A stretch of 64,000 bases of DNA from Methanomethylovorans sp. PtaU1.Bin093 (lineage in GTDB: Archaea > Halobacteriota > Methanosarcinia > Methanosarcinales > Methanosarcinaceae), in assembly GCF_002067275.1 (NCBI RefSeq), contig NZ_MVQX01000035.1:1-64000 (forward strand). Direction: 5' to 3'. The notes under the pieces were generated by a model, which worked only from the letters and a program-made list of their open reading frames with translations, was not told where the DNA came from and searched no databases. Position 1 is the stretch's first letter; every line of letters begins with the position of its first letter. Of this stretch, positions 51,822 through 60,882 are shown in pieces. The position numbers and the translations under genes were made by a program.

Positions 51822-53222
51822 ATGTCAGACTGTCTGGAGCAAATGAGAACACGCGCAAGGAAATGTGCTGATACGATACATGAGAACAGTGAAGTGAAGG
51901 TCGTGTCGCATATAGATGCAGATGGAATAACATCCGCAGCTATTATTTGCAAGGCGCTTGAACGTGCAGGCATTGAAAATTCTGTCAGTTTTGTAAAACA
52001 ACTTGACGAAAACACGATCTTTAAGCTGGCAGATCAGGATCCTGAACTTGTCATATTCACTGACCTGGGGAGCGGGATGCTTGAACCTATCATAAGTTCC
52101 GGCTTAAATGTTGTGATATCTGATCACCATCGTCCACGGGGAGACACGGAAAACCTGATAAAGCATCACCTCAACCCCCATCTTTTCGGGGCTAATGGCT
52201 CTACAGATATAAGTGGTTCCGGAACAACATATTTGCTGGCTAATGAACTTGGAGATAACCATGACCTTGCAGGTCTCGCAATAGTTGGTGCGATCGGAGA
52301 TATGCAGAACAGACGTAATGGTCATCTCATAAGTCTCAATAGGGAGATCCTTGAAGAGGGTGTTTCTAAAGGGGTATTGTCGTTTGAAAAAGATATCATG
52401 CTCTTTGGCAAACAAACAAGACCTGTTTTTAAACTGCTGCAGTTTGCATCAGATCCATACCTTCCCGGTCTGACCGCGGATGAGGATGCGTGTATAGAGT
52501 TCCTTCACCGTATAGGGCTTCGTTTTGGAGATGACGATCGCTGCCGAAGGTGGATAGACCTGGAACAGAAAGAGAAACAAAAAATAGTCTCTGCTCTTCT
52601 GCAACATGGCCTTTCTTCAGGACAGGAATCCTGCAAACTTGAGAGGCTTATAGGGGAAGTATATATATTGTTGAACGAAAGGGAAGGCACTGAAATGCGG
52701 GATGCCACCGAGTATTCGACATTGCTGAACGCAACAGGAAGATACGATAATGCCGAAATAGGGATGGCCGTATGCATGGGAGATCGGGGGGAGGCGTATG
52801 AGAAGGCACGTAAATTGCTTGCTGATCATCGATCTAACCTTGTGAATGGCCTTTCCTTTGTAAGGGAAAAAGGGATCACAAAGCTTAATAACCTCCAATA
52901 TTTCGATGCTGGCTCAAATATAAAAGAAACAATAATAGGCATTGTTGCAGGCATGAGCACATCGGTTATCGCTGACAGGAACTATCCAATAGTCGCATTT
53001 GCAGATGCCGAAGGAGGCGTGAAAGTCTCAGCTAGAGGCACACAGGACCTTGTAAGAAAAGGGCTAAACCTATCAGAAGCATTAGCCTTTGTATCTGCAG
53101 AGGTAGGAGGGGCCGGAGGCGGGCATGATATTGCAGCCGGGGCAACTATTCCTCAAAATTCCAAAGATGAGTTCATACGCAGGCTTGATTCGATCATTGG
53201 TGCCCAGATCTCGAAGCAATGA
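51822..53222 (+). CDS. RecJ/GAN-like DHH-family single-strand exonuclease
   Basis: A 466-residue DHH phosphoesterase. Motifs: SHIDADGITSAAI (about residue 30), FTDLGSGML, VVISDHHRPRG, AIVGAIGDMQNR and the DHHA1 motif GGAGGGHDIAAGATI near the C-terminus. Archaeal members, such as GAN, are 5'-3' or 3'-5' exonucleases, some linked to GINS and the CMG helicase. Here the upstream neighbour is a predicted nuclease. ATG 51822 is preferred; a GTG at 51813 immediately follows that gene's stop. Function in replication or repair is inferred from the family. Confidence 0.85.
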   Translation: MSDCLEQMRTRARKCADTIHENSEVKVVSHIDADGITSAAIICKALERAGIENSVSFVKQLDENTIFKLADQDPELVIFTDLGSGMLEPIISSGLNVVISDHHRPRGDTENLIKHHLNPHLFGANGSTDISGSGTTYLLANELGDNHDLAGLAIVGAIGDMQNRRNGHLISLNREILEEGVSKGVLSFEKDIMLFGKQTRPVFKLLQFASDPYLPGLTADEDACIEFLHRIGLRFGDDDRCRRWIDLEQKEKQKIVSALLQHGLSSGQESCKLERLIGEVYILLNEREGTEMRDATEYSTLLNATGRYDNAEIGMAVCMGDRGEAYEKARKLLADHRSNLVNGLSFVREKGITKLNNLQYFDAGSNIKETIIGIVAGMSTSVIADRNYPIVAFADAEGGVKVSARGTQDLVRKGLNLSEALAFVSAEVGGAGGGHDIAAGATIPQNSKDEFIRRLDSIIGAQISKQ

Positions 53223-53226
53223 GCGA

Positions 53227-53982
53227 TCATCTGTACTCACTGATATGACGCAGCTCCCTGAAATCAACTGTTGTAGACATAGCATTTGTTCTTATGCCTA
53301 TACCGTGTTCCTGAACAATAGCCATGGGATTGGTGCCACCTATCACAACGATGCCAAGATGGTCCCTTTCCACAGGCACGTCCAGAATGCGTGTATTTGG
53401 CTCTCCAACTTCGAGGATACCTGTGATACCAGCATCCATCATATCTGAAAGAATTCGGTCGATATCATCCCTTGCAACCATGGGGGCTTCCCTAAGGTTC
53501 GCCAGTATTTTTCCGGAGCCCGTTTTAAGCATTTCGGTGACCGATGTGATCTCCTGGGACATGAGCACTTCCAGAGGATCGATGGTAGTACTGTGATAGG
53601 TTAGCACATTGGTGAACCTAAGAGGTGTTCCGTCCTTGATCTCCACCAATCCGCCAAATCTGGGGTTCACGAACACGCCTTTCTTGAGCAGGATACCATC
53701 TATGGTGATGCTGCACATCGTGACAAAACCAACTTCATCCGGACCCACGGAGATCCCTTCAACATTATCCCCTTCATGGAGCACCCTTATATAGGGACTT
53801 ACTGACAGGCCACTATTGATAGCCATTTCGAATATTCCCATCACATCATCGAAATCTTTTTTATCGATAATGGATAGGTTGACCACTACCTTACCTTCCC
53901 GTGTGACCGGATCAAAAGTTGTTCTGAACATCAGATCTTCTATCTTTGCTGATGTGAACTGGATACAGTAGTTTTTCTGCAC
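53227..53982 (-). CDS. NrpR regulatory-domain protein without HTH (NrpRII-like)
   Basis: A 251-residue protein matching the NrpR regulatory (DUF128) domain: [60 protein letters not shown]. NrpR is the methanogen repressor of nitrogen fixation and ammonium-assimilation genes and is released by 2-oxoglutarate. This copy lacks the N-terminal winged helix, as NrpRII does in Methanosarcina, where it works with the DNA-binding NrpRI. No nif or gln gene is in the window, so the target is elsewhere. It converges on the DHH gene with 4 bp between the stops. Confidence 0.8.
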   Translation of the reverse strand: MQKNYCIQFTSAKIEDLMFRTTFDPVTREGKVVVNLSIIDKKDFDDVMGIFEMAINSGLSVSPYIRVLHEGDNVEGISVGPDEVGFVTMCSITIDGILLKKGVFVNPRFGGLVEIKDGTPLRFTNVLTYHSTTIDPLEVLMSQEITSVTEMLKTGSGKILANLREAPMVARDDIDRILSDMMDAGITGILEVGEPNTRILDVPVERDHLGIVVIGGTNPMAIVQEHGIGIRTNAMSTTVDFRELRHISEYR

Positions 53983-54051
53983 CGATAGACCTCAAGGAAC
54001 CTATTTGTCTTTCTTATATTATACACTATCGATGCAGATATGCAAACTCTT

Positions 54052-54786
54052 TCATTCATTTGCGAGTAGCTTTGAGAACATTGCACTGTATAAATGCGGA
54101 TTTTTCAGGAAATCCAGCTTACTGAGATCGCTAACAAGATCATACATATCCTCGCCCTTAGCAAGTCCCAGCATAGAAGGATCTGTGGGTTTGAGATAGC
54201 GTATAGGTGGTATGTTAGTATATTGCGGGTTGCCCACATAACCTGTTCCAAGAAGATAATATGCGGCTCCTGAATGCTCTTTGATGGGGTCGTACATGGA
54301 CGAGAACTCGCTGCATACCCAGTTTGCCATCTTAAGGGTCTTATGGGAAGAATTAATGGTAATGTGACCATAACCCGGAGGAACCATTACTATATCTCCG
54401 GCTTTTGCCTCAACGACCACTACATCCTCAACATTTTCTTCTGACATCCTCTGCAATAAGTAATTAGCTTCGCCCTCAAGAACCTGATAGAGCTCTGCGT
54501 AAGAAACAGAAGCTCCAGGCACATCAGGATGATAATGTCCGGCTGTTTTAACATACTCCTTCCCAAGCATTTGGGGCGGAATAACAGTGATGTCATATCT
54601 CAGTTGCTGTGATCTGATAGCTTCATGTTCCTTTTCATTTCTGTACAGATCCCTGTACATGTAATAGAGTTCAGTGTTCTTTGCTGTCCGGCTCCACTCC
54701 GTGTCATAGAGGACATCATCCATATCATGCAGCATTCTGATGTCTGGCTTCTTAATGTGTCCAAAAAAATTAAGTTCTTTCCCCAT
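54052..54786 (-). CDS. pgiA: Cupin-type glucose-6-phosphate isomerase
   Basis: A 244-residue archaeal phosphoglucose isomerase of the cupin superfamily. The metal-binding cupin motifs are GHYHPDVPGASVSYAELYQV and DIVMVPPGYGHITINSS, with the family's conserved TVIPPQMLGKEYVKT in front. It interconverts glucose-6-phosphate and fructose-6-phosphate and needs a divalent metal. ATG 54786 is chosen since GAGG lies upstream at proper distance; the frame opens at 54801. Confidence 0.9.
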   Translation of the reverse strand: MGKELNFFGHIKKPDIRMLHDMDDVLYDTEWSRTAKNTELYYMYRDLYRNEKEHEAIRSQQLRYDITVIPPQMLGKEYVKTAGHYHPDVPGASVSYAELYQVLEGEANYLLQRMSEENVEDVVVVEAKAGDIVMVPPGYGHITINSSHKTLKMANWVCSEFSSMYDPIKEHSGAAYYLLGTGYVGNPQYTNIPPIRYLKPTDPSMLGLAKGEDMYDLVSDLSKLDFLKNPHLYSAMFSKLLANE

Positions 54787-54903
54787 TTTTATATTCCTCA
54801 CTATCTTTAATACCTCACCGAATAGCCACTGTCCGAAATTGCGTTCTTAGTGAACATATTATTATTTTTATTATTGATTTGTATATATATAACCTTGTAG
54901 GTT

Positions 54904-56727
54904 TCACATTTTGTCAGCTCCATTCCATGGACCATGTTCCCGGAATTTTTCCAATATGCGTAGCCCAAGTTTTTTGTTTATACCTTCTATCTGGCATAGT
55001 TCTTCCATTGTGGCCTGGCCGATCTTTTCCACAGAACCAAAATGATTGATAAGCGCTTTTTTCTTTGCTTCTCCTATGCCGCTTATGCCGTCAAGTATGG
55101 AATGTGTGAGCCTGGCCGATCTTCTGCGTCTGTGGGAGGACACTGCGAACCTGTGCGCCTCATCCCTTACATGCATAAGGAGTTTCAGGGCAGGAGAGCT
55201 ATGAGGCAGAACTATCACTTCACCTGGACCTTTTTTAGTAGTGATTATGTGTTCGAACCTTTTGGCAAGACCAATGACAGGAATATCCAGCCCCAGCTTG
55301 TCAAGTGAATCTTTTGCTGCAGATAACTGTCCTGGTCCCCCGTCTATAAGGATCAGATCAGGAAAAGGCATCTTTTCTTCCTTGAGGCGGGAATAACGGC
55401 GTCCGACAACTTCTCCCATCATTGCAAAATCATCAATGCCTTTAACTGTTCGGATATTGTGCTGCCTGTATTTATTATTAGATGGCTTGCCATTCTCGAA
55501 CACCACCATTGAGCCGACAGCATCTGTTCCGGAGATATTGGATATATCAAATCCTTCTATGTATAAGGGTACTGAGGGTAGGGAAAGCAATGATTGCAGG
55601 TCTTTGAGCGATTCCATCGACTCGCTGGCTACCACAGCTTTTAGCCTGTTTGCCCGCATGGTCATTTCTGCATTCATCAAAGCCATGTCGAGCATCTTTT
55701 TTTTGTCACCCTTCTGAGGCACATTTATGTGAACTTCCCTTCCTGATCTCTGTTTGAGCCACGAGGTGATGAGATCATGATCAGGTATATCGTATTGTGT
55801 CAATATTTCAGTAGGGATGGGCGAATCCAGATAATACTGCTTTATGAATTGAGAGACAACATCCGGAAGTGCAGTACCTTCTGCGGAGCTCATGGCAAGG
55901 TCAGCTCTCCCCACCATATTACCGTGCCTCACGTAGAATATCTGGATGTAGACTGTGTCACCATCCTTGAAGGCTGCTATTACATCCCTGTCATCTGTTC
56001 CAGAAGTGGCTATCTGTTGTTGCGAGAGCACTTTGACAGCTTCAAGCTGGTCCCGTACCTGGGCAGCAGCTTCGTACTCCTGTTTTGATGCAAGGTCTTG
56101 CATCCTTTCTTCCAGTTCTTTCACCAACCCGGAAGTCTCTCCTTTAAGGAACTTTATAGCCTCCTGGACATTTTCCATGTATTCCTTTTCACTGATCTTC
56201 CCGGCACATGGCGCATAGCATCTTTTAATATGGTAGTCCAGACAGGGTCGTGCCTTCTTTTCATTAAGAGGCTGCCTGCACCTGCGTATCCTGAATACCT
56301 GGGATATGATATCCAGTGTTTTTCTTATAGCACCTGCATTTGTATAGGGCCCGAAATACAGGGACCCATCCATGAGCCTCCGGCGTGTCAGGAAGATCCG
56401 GGGATATCTGGAGTTCACTGTGACCTTGACATAAGGATACCTTTTATCGTCCTTCAGGCGGACATTATACCGTGGCCTATATTTTTTGATAAGGTTCGCT
56501 TCAAGAACAAGAGCATCGACTTCCGTATCTGTGATTATATATTCCAGATCCTCTATGCGGCTGACAAGCGTTTTAGTCTTTGGTGTCAGGTTCTTTGATG
56601 ACTGGAAGTACTGGCGGACCCTTTTCCGCAAAGATAGGGCCTTCCCCACGTAGATCACTTCTCCGGAGTCATCTTTCATGAGGTACACTCCCGGAAGATC
56701 TGGAAGAGAAGAGAGGGCAACGGTCAT
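54904..56727 (-). CDS. uvrC: Excinuclease ABC subunit C
   Basis: A 607-residue UvrC. GVYLMKDDSGEVIYVGKALS is the GIY-YIG 3' nuclease, KQEYEAAAQVRDQLEAV is the UvrB-binding UVR motif, LILIDGGPGQLSAAKDSL belongs to the RNase H-like 5' nuclease, and two helix-hairpin-helix motifs end the protein (LDGISGIGEAKKKALINHFG). It makes both incisions in nucleotide-excision repair. It was probably acquired from bacteria in an ancestor of this group. ATG 56727 has TGGAG about 9 nt upstream; a TTG five codons earlier opens the frame. Confidence 0.96.
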   Translation of the reverse strand: MTVALSSLPDLPGVYLMKDDSGEVIYVGKALSLRKRVRQYFQSSKNLTPKTKTLVSRIEDLEYIITDTEVDALVLEANLIKKYRPRYNVRLKDDKRYPYVKVTVNSRYPRIFLTRRRLMDGSLYFGPYTNAGAIRKTLDIISQVFRIRRCRQPLNEKKARPCLDYHIKRCYAPCAGKISEKEYMENVQEAIKFLKGETSGLVKELEERMQDLASKQEYEAAAQVRDQLEAVKVLSQQQIATSGTDDRDVIAAFKDGDTVYIQIFYVRHGNMVGRADLAMSSAEGTALPDVVSQFIKQYYLDSPIPTEILTQYDIPDHDLITSWLKQRSGREVHINVPQKGDKKKMLDMALMNAEMTMRANRLKAVVASESMESLKDLQSLLSLPSVPLYIEGFDISNISGTDAVGSMVVFENGKPSNNKYRQHNIRTVKGIDDFAMMGEVVGRRYSRLKEEKMPFPDLILIDGGPGQLSAAKDSLDKLGLDIPVIGLAKRFEHIITTKKGPGEVIVLPHSSPALKLLMHVRDEAHRFAVSSHRRRRSARLTHSILDGISGIGEAKKKALINHFGSVEKIGQATMEELCQIEGINKKLGLRILEKFREHGPWNGADKM

Positions 56728-56876
56728 CAGGTATTTCTCCAAATATCATTATGTGCAGCAGGAAAATATAAATGTGCTATCCTTGACCAAATGTCGGCAG
56801 GATATTTAAAAACAGGTCGGCAGAGGAAAACGCTAGAGAAGATGAGCCGGAATTGACATTGGCTTTAAAAGAAGTT

Positions 56877-56954
56877 TGGTGGGATAGCGCGGATTTGAAC
56901 CGCAGTCCAAGCGTCCCAAACGCTCGAGGATGGACCAGGCTACCCTACTATCCC
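56877..56954 (-). tRNA. tRNA-Pro (anticodon UGG)
   Basis: On the minus strand this 78-nt segment folds as a tRNA. Acceptor stem GGGATAG pairs with CTATCCC. The D arm contains GGGTAGCCTGG, typical of archaeal tRNA-Pro. The anticodon stem GAGCG/CGCTT closes the loop TTTGGGA, with anticodon TGG. The T arm is GCGG-TTCAAAT-CCGC, and the 3' CCA is encoded (56877-56879 on the complement). No intron is seen. A TATA-like AATCTATAA lies about 30 bp upstream and a T-rich run follows the 3' end. Confidence 0.95.
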
Positions 56955-57078
56955 AAGAGGGTAAGCACTGCAATAGACGTTATAGATTAAAAACCTTCCG
57001 TAAGGGATCGTCAAAGAATATAAACTGGGGAGAAAAAGAATAAAAAAATAAAGAAATGAAGGGCAAAGACAGCAAAGA

Positions 57079-57630
57079 TCATTTCCATCTTTTATATACA
57101 TCGTTATCTATTCCTGCGAGGTCCAAAGCTCTCCCGACAATGGAATTTACAAGATCTTCAATGTGCTTCGGCTTAGAGTAGAACCCGGGGCATGCAGGCA
57201 TTACAATAGCTCCTGCCCTGGTGAGCTTTAACATGTTCTCAAGGTGGATCTCGTTCAAAGGAGTTTCCCGCGGCACAACGACAAGCCTGCGTCTTTCCTT
57301 GAGGCAGACATCAGCAGTTCTTTCCAGGAGGTTGTCAGACATGCCATTTGCAATGGAGCCAACTGTCTTCATGCTGCATGGGGCTACGATCATGCCATGG
57401 AACCTGTGCGATCCGCTGGCTATGGGAGCAGTGAACTCTCTTTCCTCATAGACATAGCTTGCCATGTCTTCCACCTCCACAACAGAATAGTCAGTTTCGA
57501 TCTCAATGATCTGCCTTGCCGACCTGGTTATAACAAGGTGTGTGACCAGACCCATTTTAGAAAGTATCTCAAGCAGCCTTATGCCATAAATAGACCCTGA
57601 TGCTCCACTTATACCAATTACGATCTCCAT
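57079..57630 (-). CDS. ubiX: Flavin prenyltransferase UbiX
   Basis: A 183-residue UbiX/Pad1. IGISGASGSIYGIRLLEIL is the FMN-binding start, IVAPCSMKTVGSIANGMSDN and VVVPRETPLNEIHLENML the substrate region, and MPACPGFY follows. It attaches a dimethylallyl group to FMN to make prenyl-FMN, the cofactor of UbiD-type decarboxylases. It is the third gene of a minus-strand operon, 4 bp after the LpdD-like gene. No UbiD homologue is present in the window. Confidence 0.95.
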   Translation of the reverse strand: MEIVIGISGASGSIYGIRLLEILSKMGLVTHLVITRSARQIIEIETDYSVVEVEDMASYVYEEREFTAPIASGSHRFHGMIVAPCSMKTVGSIANGMSDNLLERTADVCLKERRRLVVVPRETPLNEIHLENMLKLTRAGAIVMPACPGFYSKPKHIEDLVNSIVGRALDLAGIDNDVYKRWK

Positions 57631-57634
57631 TTTT

Positions 57635-57991
57635 TCACCTTATGGTCCCAATAAGCTCGTCTATCATCGCTTCAGAAGCCTGCACAATGGACCGGATCTC
57701 ATCTACAGTTATATCATCTATATGTATACCGACCATTAATACTGTTGTGTTCTGCGTGATAGCACTGATCTTCCGTGCTCCGCGCAGAGCGATCTCATCC
57801 TCCCTGTGTCCCGGGGAGCTTATCACGGAAGCGGAGGCACGGCGACTTTCTTCATCATAGATACCCATGGCAACAGCACCTATGTGCTCTCTGCCGCCTG
57901 ACAGTACAAAGAACATATCCTTGCCTATAGATTCCCCTTTTAATAGGAGCTGTATCCTTCCAACATCTTTTTTGATCTCGATCATGATCAC
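57635..57991 (-). CDS. LpdD-like prenyl-flavin chaperone domain protein
   Basis: A 118-residue soluble protein. It contains FFVLSGGREHIGAVAMGIYD, SPGHREDEIALRGARKISAI and VGIHIDDITVDEI, features of the LpdD-like/PAC_BAC domain that I recall as associated with prenylated-flavin-dependent decarboxylases. Position directly upstream of ubiX (4-bp gap) supports a role in delivering or protecting prenyl-FMN. Its start overlaps the stop of the HD-domain gene by 4 bp. The family name is from memory and needs a profile search. Confidence 0.7.
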   Translation of the reverse strand: MIMIEIKKDVGRIQLLLKGESIGKDMFFVLSGGREHIGAVAMGIYDEESRRASASVISSPGHREDEIALRGARKISAITQNTTVLMVGIHIDDITVDEIRSIVQASEAMIDELIGTIR

Positions 57992-59184
57992 AGCTCCGTG
58001 AGCCTGAACTGTTTTGTGGTCTTTTTAACTTCAAAGAACTCTCTTGCAGCCTTTCCCACATCATCACGGAATTCCTTTGGAGTATAGACACCCATTTTCC
58101 AGTTATCCCAGTGAGCCTTCTCAAGGGTCGCAACCACATAAGAAGCCTCATCAAGTCTTACCATCTTGCCGTTGAGCTTCACAAGTGCTTTTAGCTCGGG
58201 TATCTCCGGAGAACGGGGCATGTCGATGAGCACATCAGTGGGTTCAATGCCCACCATACCTGCGATCTCAGCCTCTATTCTGCGTATGTTGCCCCTGTGC
58301 TTCAAAACGCTCTCTGTGACCTCGTCAAAGCCTACATATAAAGCTCGTTTATAAAGCCTGCGTTCTTCAAGGCGCTGTGCCAGGCGGCCGCCGTATCCAG
58401 CATCCGAACGCATGATATGCAGCAAATGTGCATCATCCATCTGTCTGAGCTCCATAGGATCGATAGCATTGTCTTTTATAAGTTCCTCAATAGCACGGAC
58501 GCACATTGTTTCTGCGATACGCGATACATGGTGATAATAAACAGACGGGTGCATGAGAAATCTGGATACAAGCAAGGACTCTGCGGCCTTGACACCTCCT
58601 GCACCCACTACCAGCTTGTCTTCATAGAACTGCATCTCATGGATGAGCCTCACATGGTCCACCAGCCCAAATGCAACACCCGTATAATGCGAGTCCCGCA
58701 CCAGATAGTCCATACGGTCCACATCGATCTCACTGCTGAGGATCTTACCGAGATCTGTTTCCCCTTTGATGTGTTTCTGGATGGTTGTAGGGCTCAGACC
58801 GTGTTCATCCAATATTTCCGCGATCTCGCCCTTGCGCAGCAGATGAAGCACATCTTCATGTTTCTGGCGTGTATATTGAGTGATGAAGCTCTCCGTTACA
58901 TGGGAAAGAGGGCCATGACCTATATCGTGGAGCAAAGCTGCGACCCTCAGTTCATCCTTTTCCTGCTGGGACACTGAATCGATCTGCCTTGCCAATGTGG
59001 CTGCAAGATGCATAACACCCAGGGAATGCTCAAAACGTGTATGATTGGCACCCGGATAAACAAGATTTGAAAGCCCAAGCTGCCTTATCCTGCGCAGGCG
59101 CTGCATGGGAGGAGTATCTATAAGGGAAAGCGTGAGCTCATCGAGTTCGATATAACCGTGAATAGGATCACGAACGACCTTCAT
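57988..59184 (-). CDS. HD-domain phosphohydrolase (dGTPase-like), short form
   Basis: A 398-residue HD protein. It carries VVRDPIHGYIELDELTLSLI, NHTRFEHSLGVMHLAATL, LLHDIGHGPLSHVTESFI (the HD pair at about residue 72) and SSEIDVDRMDYLVRDSHYTG. It is a paralogue of the 609-residue HD protein in this window but lacks that protein's C-terminal extension. The ATG at 59184 aligns with the paralogue's start and a TATA-like CATTATAG lies about 24 bp upstream, suggesting leaderless translation; in-frame ATG 59205 and GTG 59229 are upstream options. It leads the operon with the LpdD-like gene and ubiX. Confidence 0.85.
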   Translation of the reverse strand: MKVVRDPIHGYIELDELTLSLIDTPPMQRLRRIRQLGLSNLVYPGANHTRFEHSLGVMHLAATLARQIDSVSQQEKDELRVAALLHDIGHGPLSHVTESFITQYTRQKHEDVLHLLRKGEIAEILDEHGLSPTTIQKHIKGETDLGKILSSEIDVDRMDYLVRDSHYTGVAFGLVDHVRLIHEMQFYEDKLVVGAGGVKAAESLLVSRFLMHPSVYYHHVSRIAETMCVRAIEELIKDNAIDPMELRQMDDAHLLHIMRSDAGYGGRLAQRLEERRLYKRALYVGFDEVTESVLKHRGNIRRIEAEIAGMVGIEPTDVLIDMPRSPEIPELKALVKLNGKMVRLDEASYVVATLEKAHWDNWKMGVYTPKEFRDDVGKAAREFFEVKKTTKQFRLTEL

Positions 59185-59264
59185 ATGCTTTAAATATCCC
59201 TTCATCCTATAATGCTGTTCCTCTATCACAACTAATTTCTGTTAAGAACTGATCGGAGACATAC

Positions 59265-60182
59265 ATGCTAGTACTTTCCGGAGGGACCGGAACCCCCAAG
59301 CTGCTTGAAGGACTTAGAAATATACTTCCTGAAGAGAATATTACTGTTGTCGTCAATACTGCAGAGGACATGTGGGTATCAGGAAATCTGGTAACGCCTG
59401 ATATTGATACAGTTCTGTACCTGTTTTCCGGAAAACTTGATACTTCTAAATGGTGGGGAATAAAAAATGACACTTTCATGACCTACGAAGCCCTCAGGTC
59501 TTTGGGACACGATGAGATAATGAGGCTGGGCGACCAGGACCGTGCCACAAATATCATGCGTTCCGACCTTTTAAGAGCAGGGCGTTCTCTTACGGAAGCA
59601 ACGCAGGAACTTGCAAGAGCTTTAGGCATCCGGGCAAAGATACTGCCCATGTCCGACGATCCGGTAAGGACGATGGTGACAACACCCTCTGGAAAAATAC
59701 ATTTTCAGGAATTCTGGGTAAAAGAGCATGGAAAACCCGATGTGCTGGAAGTTGTGCAGGAAGGCATCGAAAAGGCTTCCATTGCACCGGCTGTTCTGGA
59801 AGCGCTGGAAAAGGAGGAACATGTGCTGATCGGGCCCAGTAACCCTATCACAAGCATCGGACCCATACTGGCCTTGCAGGGGATGAAAGAACTGCTGAAA
59901 AAGAAAAAAGTTGTTGTAGTAAGCCCCATGATAGGGAAGGAACCTGTCAGCGGACCAGCCGGAAAGCTGATGGCTGCAAGGGGTTTGGAAGTATCTTCTG
60001 CCGGTGTTGTCGATTGCTACGGAGATATCCTGGACATAATGATACTGGATGAAAGGGATGCATATGGTATCTCTGCTCTGAAGAATGCGACATGCAAGAT
60101 ACTCATTGCCGATACGTTGATGAAGAATGTGGATAAAAGTACGGCTCTGGCCAGAGCTGTGGTGGATGCTTTTAAATGCTAA
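59265..60182 (+). CDS. cofD: 2-phospho-L-lactate transferase
   Basis: A 305-residue CofD. The N-terminal nucleotide-binding motif VLSGGTGTPKLLEGL, VVNTAEDMWVSGNLVTPDID, then IRLGDQD-like MRLGDQDRATNIMRSDLLRA and GPSNPITSIGPILAL are diagnostic. It transfers 2-phospholactate from the guanosine-diphospho-lactate donor to Fo, giving F420-0, the substrate of CofE. A purine-rich GATCGGAGAC before the ATG is its ribosome-binding site. It is divergent from the HD operon with about 80 bp between the starts. Confidence 0.95.
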   Translation: MLVLSGGTGTPKLLEGLRNILPEENITVVVNTAEDMWVSGNLVTPDIDTVLYLFSGKLDTSKWWGIKNDTFMTYEALRSLGHDEIMRLGDQDRATNIMRSDLLRAGRSLTEATQELARALGIRAKILPMSDDPVRTMVTTPSGKIHFQEFWVKEHGKPDVLEVVQEGIEKASIAPAVLEALEKEEHVLIGPSNPITSIGPILALQGMKELLKKKKVVVVSPMIGKEPVSGPAGKLMAARGLEVSSAGVVDCYGDILDIMILDERDAYGISALKNATCKILIADTLMKNVDKSTALARAVVDAFKC

Positions 60183-60260
60183 GAACGATAAGATAAGATT
60201 TTCACGTGTTAAAACAATAACATTTCTAGCAATGCTTAAATTTTTTCATGTAGACTCTCT

Positions 60261-60301
60261 TTTATATGTGTATGCATATATGTGGCAATCTAAGTAAGGA
60301 G
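60261..60301 (+). promoter_or_regulatory. Promoter and ribosome-binding site of hpt
   Basis: TTTATATG (60261-60268) is a TATA box, and AAGGAG (60296-60301) a ribosome-binding site 8 nt before the ATG at 60310. The transcript should begin near 60287. Confidence 0.5.
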
Positions 60302-60309
60302 TATTTCAG

Positions 60310-60882
60310 ATGCTGGAGATATTACGCGAGTCCTTTAATGAGATCCCTATTGTGAAACGGGGAGATTACTATTATTTCATTCATCCTATGTCTGATGGCG
60401 TTCCTGCACTGGAGCCGGAGCTTCTGGAAGAGGTCGCAGAGTACATTGTGGAAAGGGCGGACCTCGATGTGGACAGGATAATCACCATTGAGGCCATGGG
60501 CATACCCCTGGCCACCACAGTTTCTTTGATGACCGATATACCTCTTGCCATTGTGCGCAAAAGGAAATATGAACTGGAAGGTGAAGTAATCCTTTCCCAG
60601 AGCACAGGCTATTCTAAAGGCGAGTTGTATATCAATGGCATAAAAAAAGGAGACAGGGTGCTCATAATCGACGACGTGATCAGCACCGGAGGCACCTTGT
60701 TGGCGCTGGCGAGGGCGCTCAAGAACATTGGAGCCATAATTGCAGGCATCTTTGTTGTCATTGAACGTGGTGAAGGAGTTGCAAGCCTTAGAAAAGAAGG
60801 CATAGAAGTGACAACTCTTGTACGTATAGATGTCGATGAGCATGGTGTGCATATACTGGAGGATCAGGTTGGCAGACAGTGA
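60310..60882 (+). CDS. hpt: Hypoxanthine/guanine phosphoribosyltransferase
   Basis: A 190-residue type I phosphoribosyltransferase. The PRPP-binding motif [20 protein letters not shown] is near residue 115, and [19 protein letters not shown] with [14 protein letters not shown] is typical of methanogen Hpt. It salvages hypoxanthine and guanine. The 3' end overlaps the dph2 start by about 14 bp, so the two are cotranscribed. Confidence 0.93.
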   Translation: MLEILRESFNEIPIVKRGDYYYFIHPMSDGVPALEPELLEEVAEYIVERADLDVDRIITIEAMGIPLATTVSLMTDIPLAIVRKRKYELEGEVILSQSTGYSKGELYINGIKKGDRVLIIDDVISTGGTLLALARALKNIGAIIAGIFVVIERGEGVASLRKEGIEVTTLVRIDVDEHGVHILEDQVGRQ

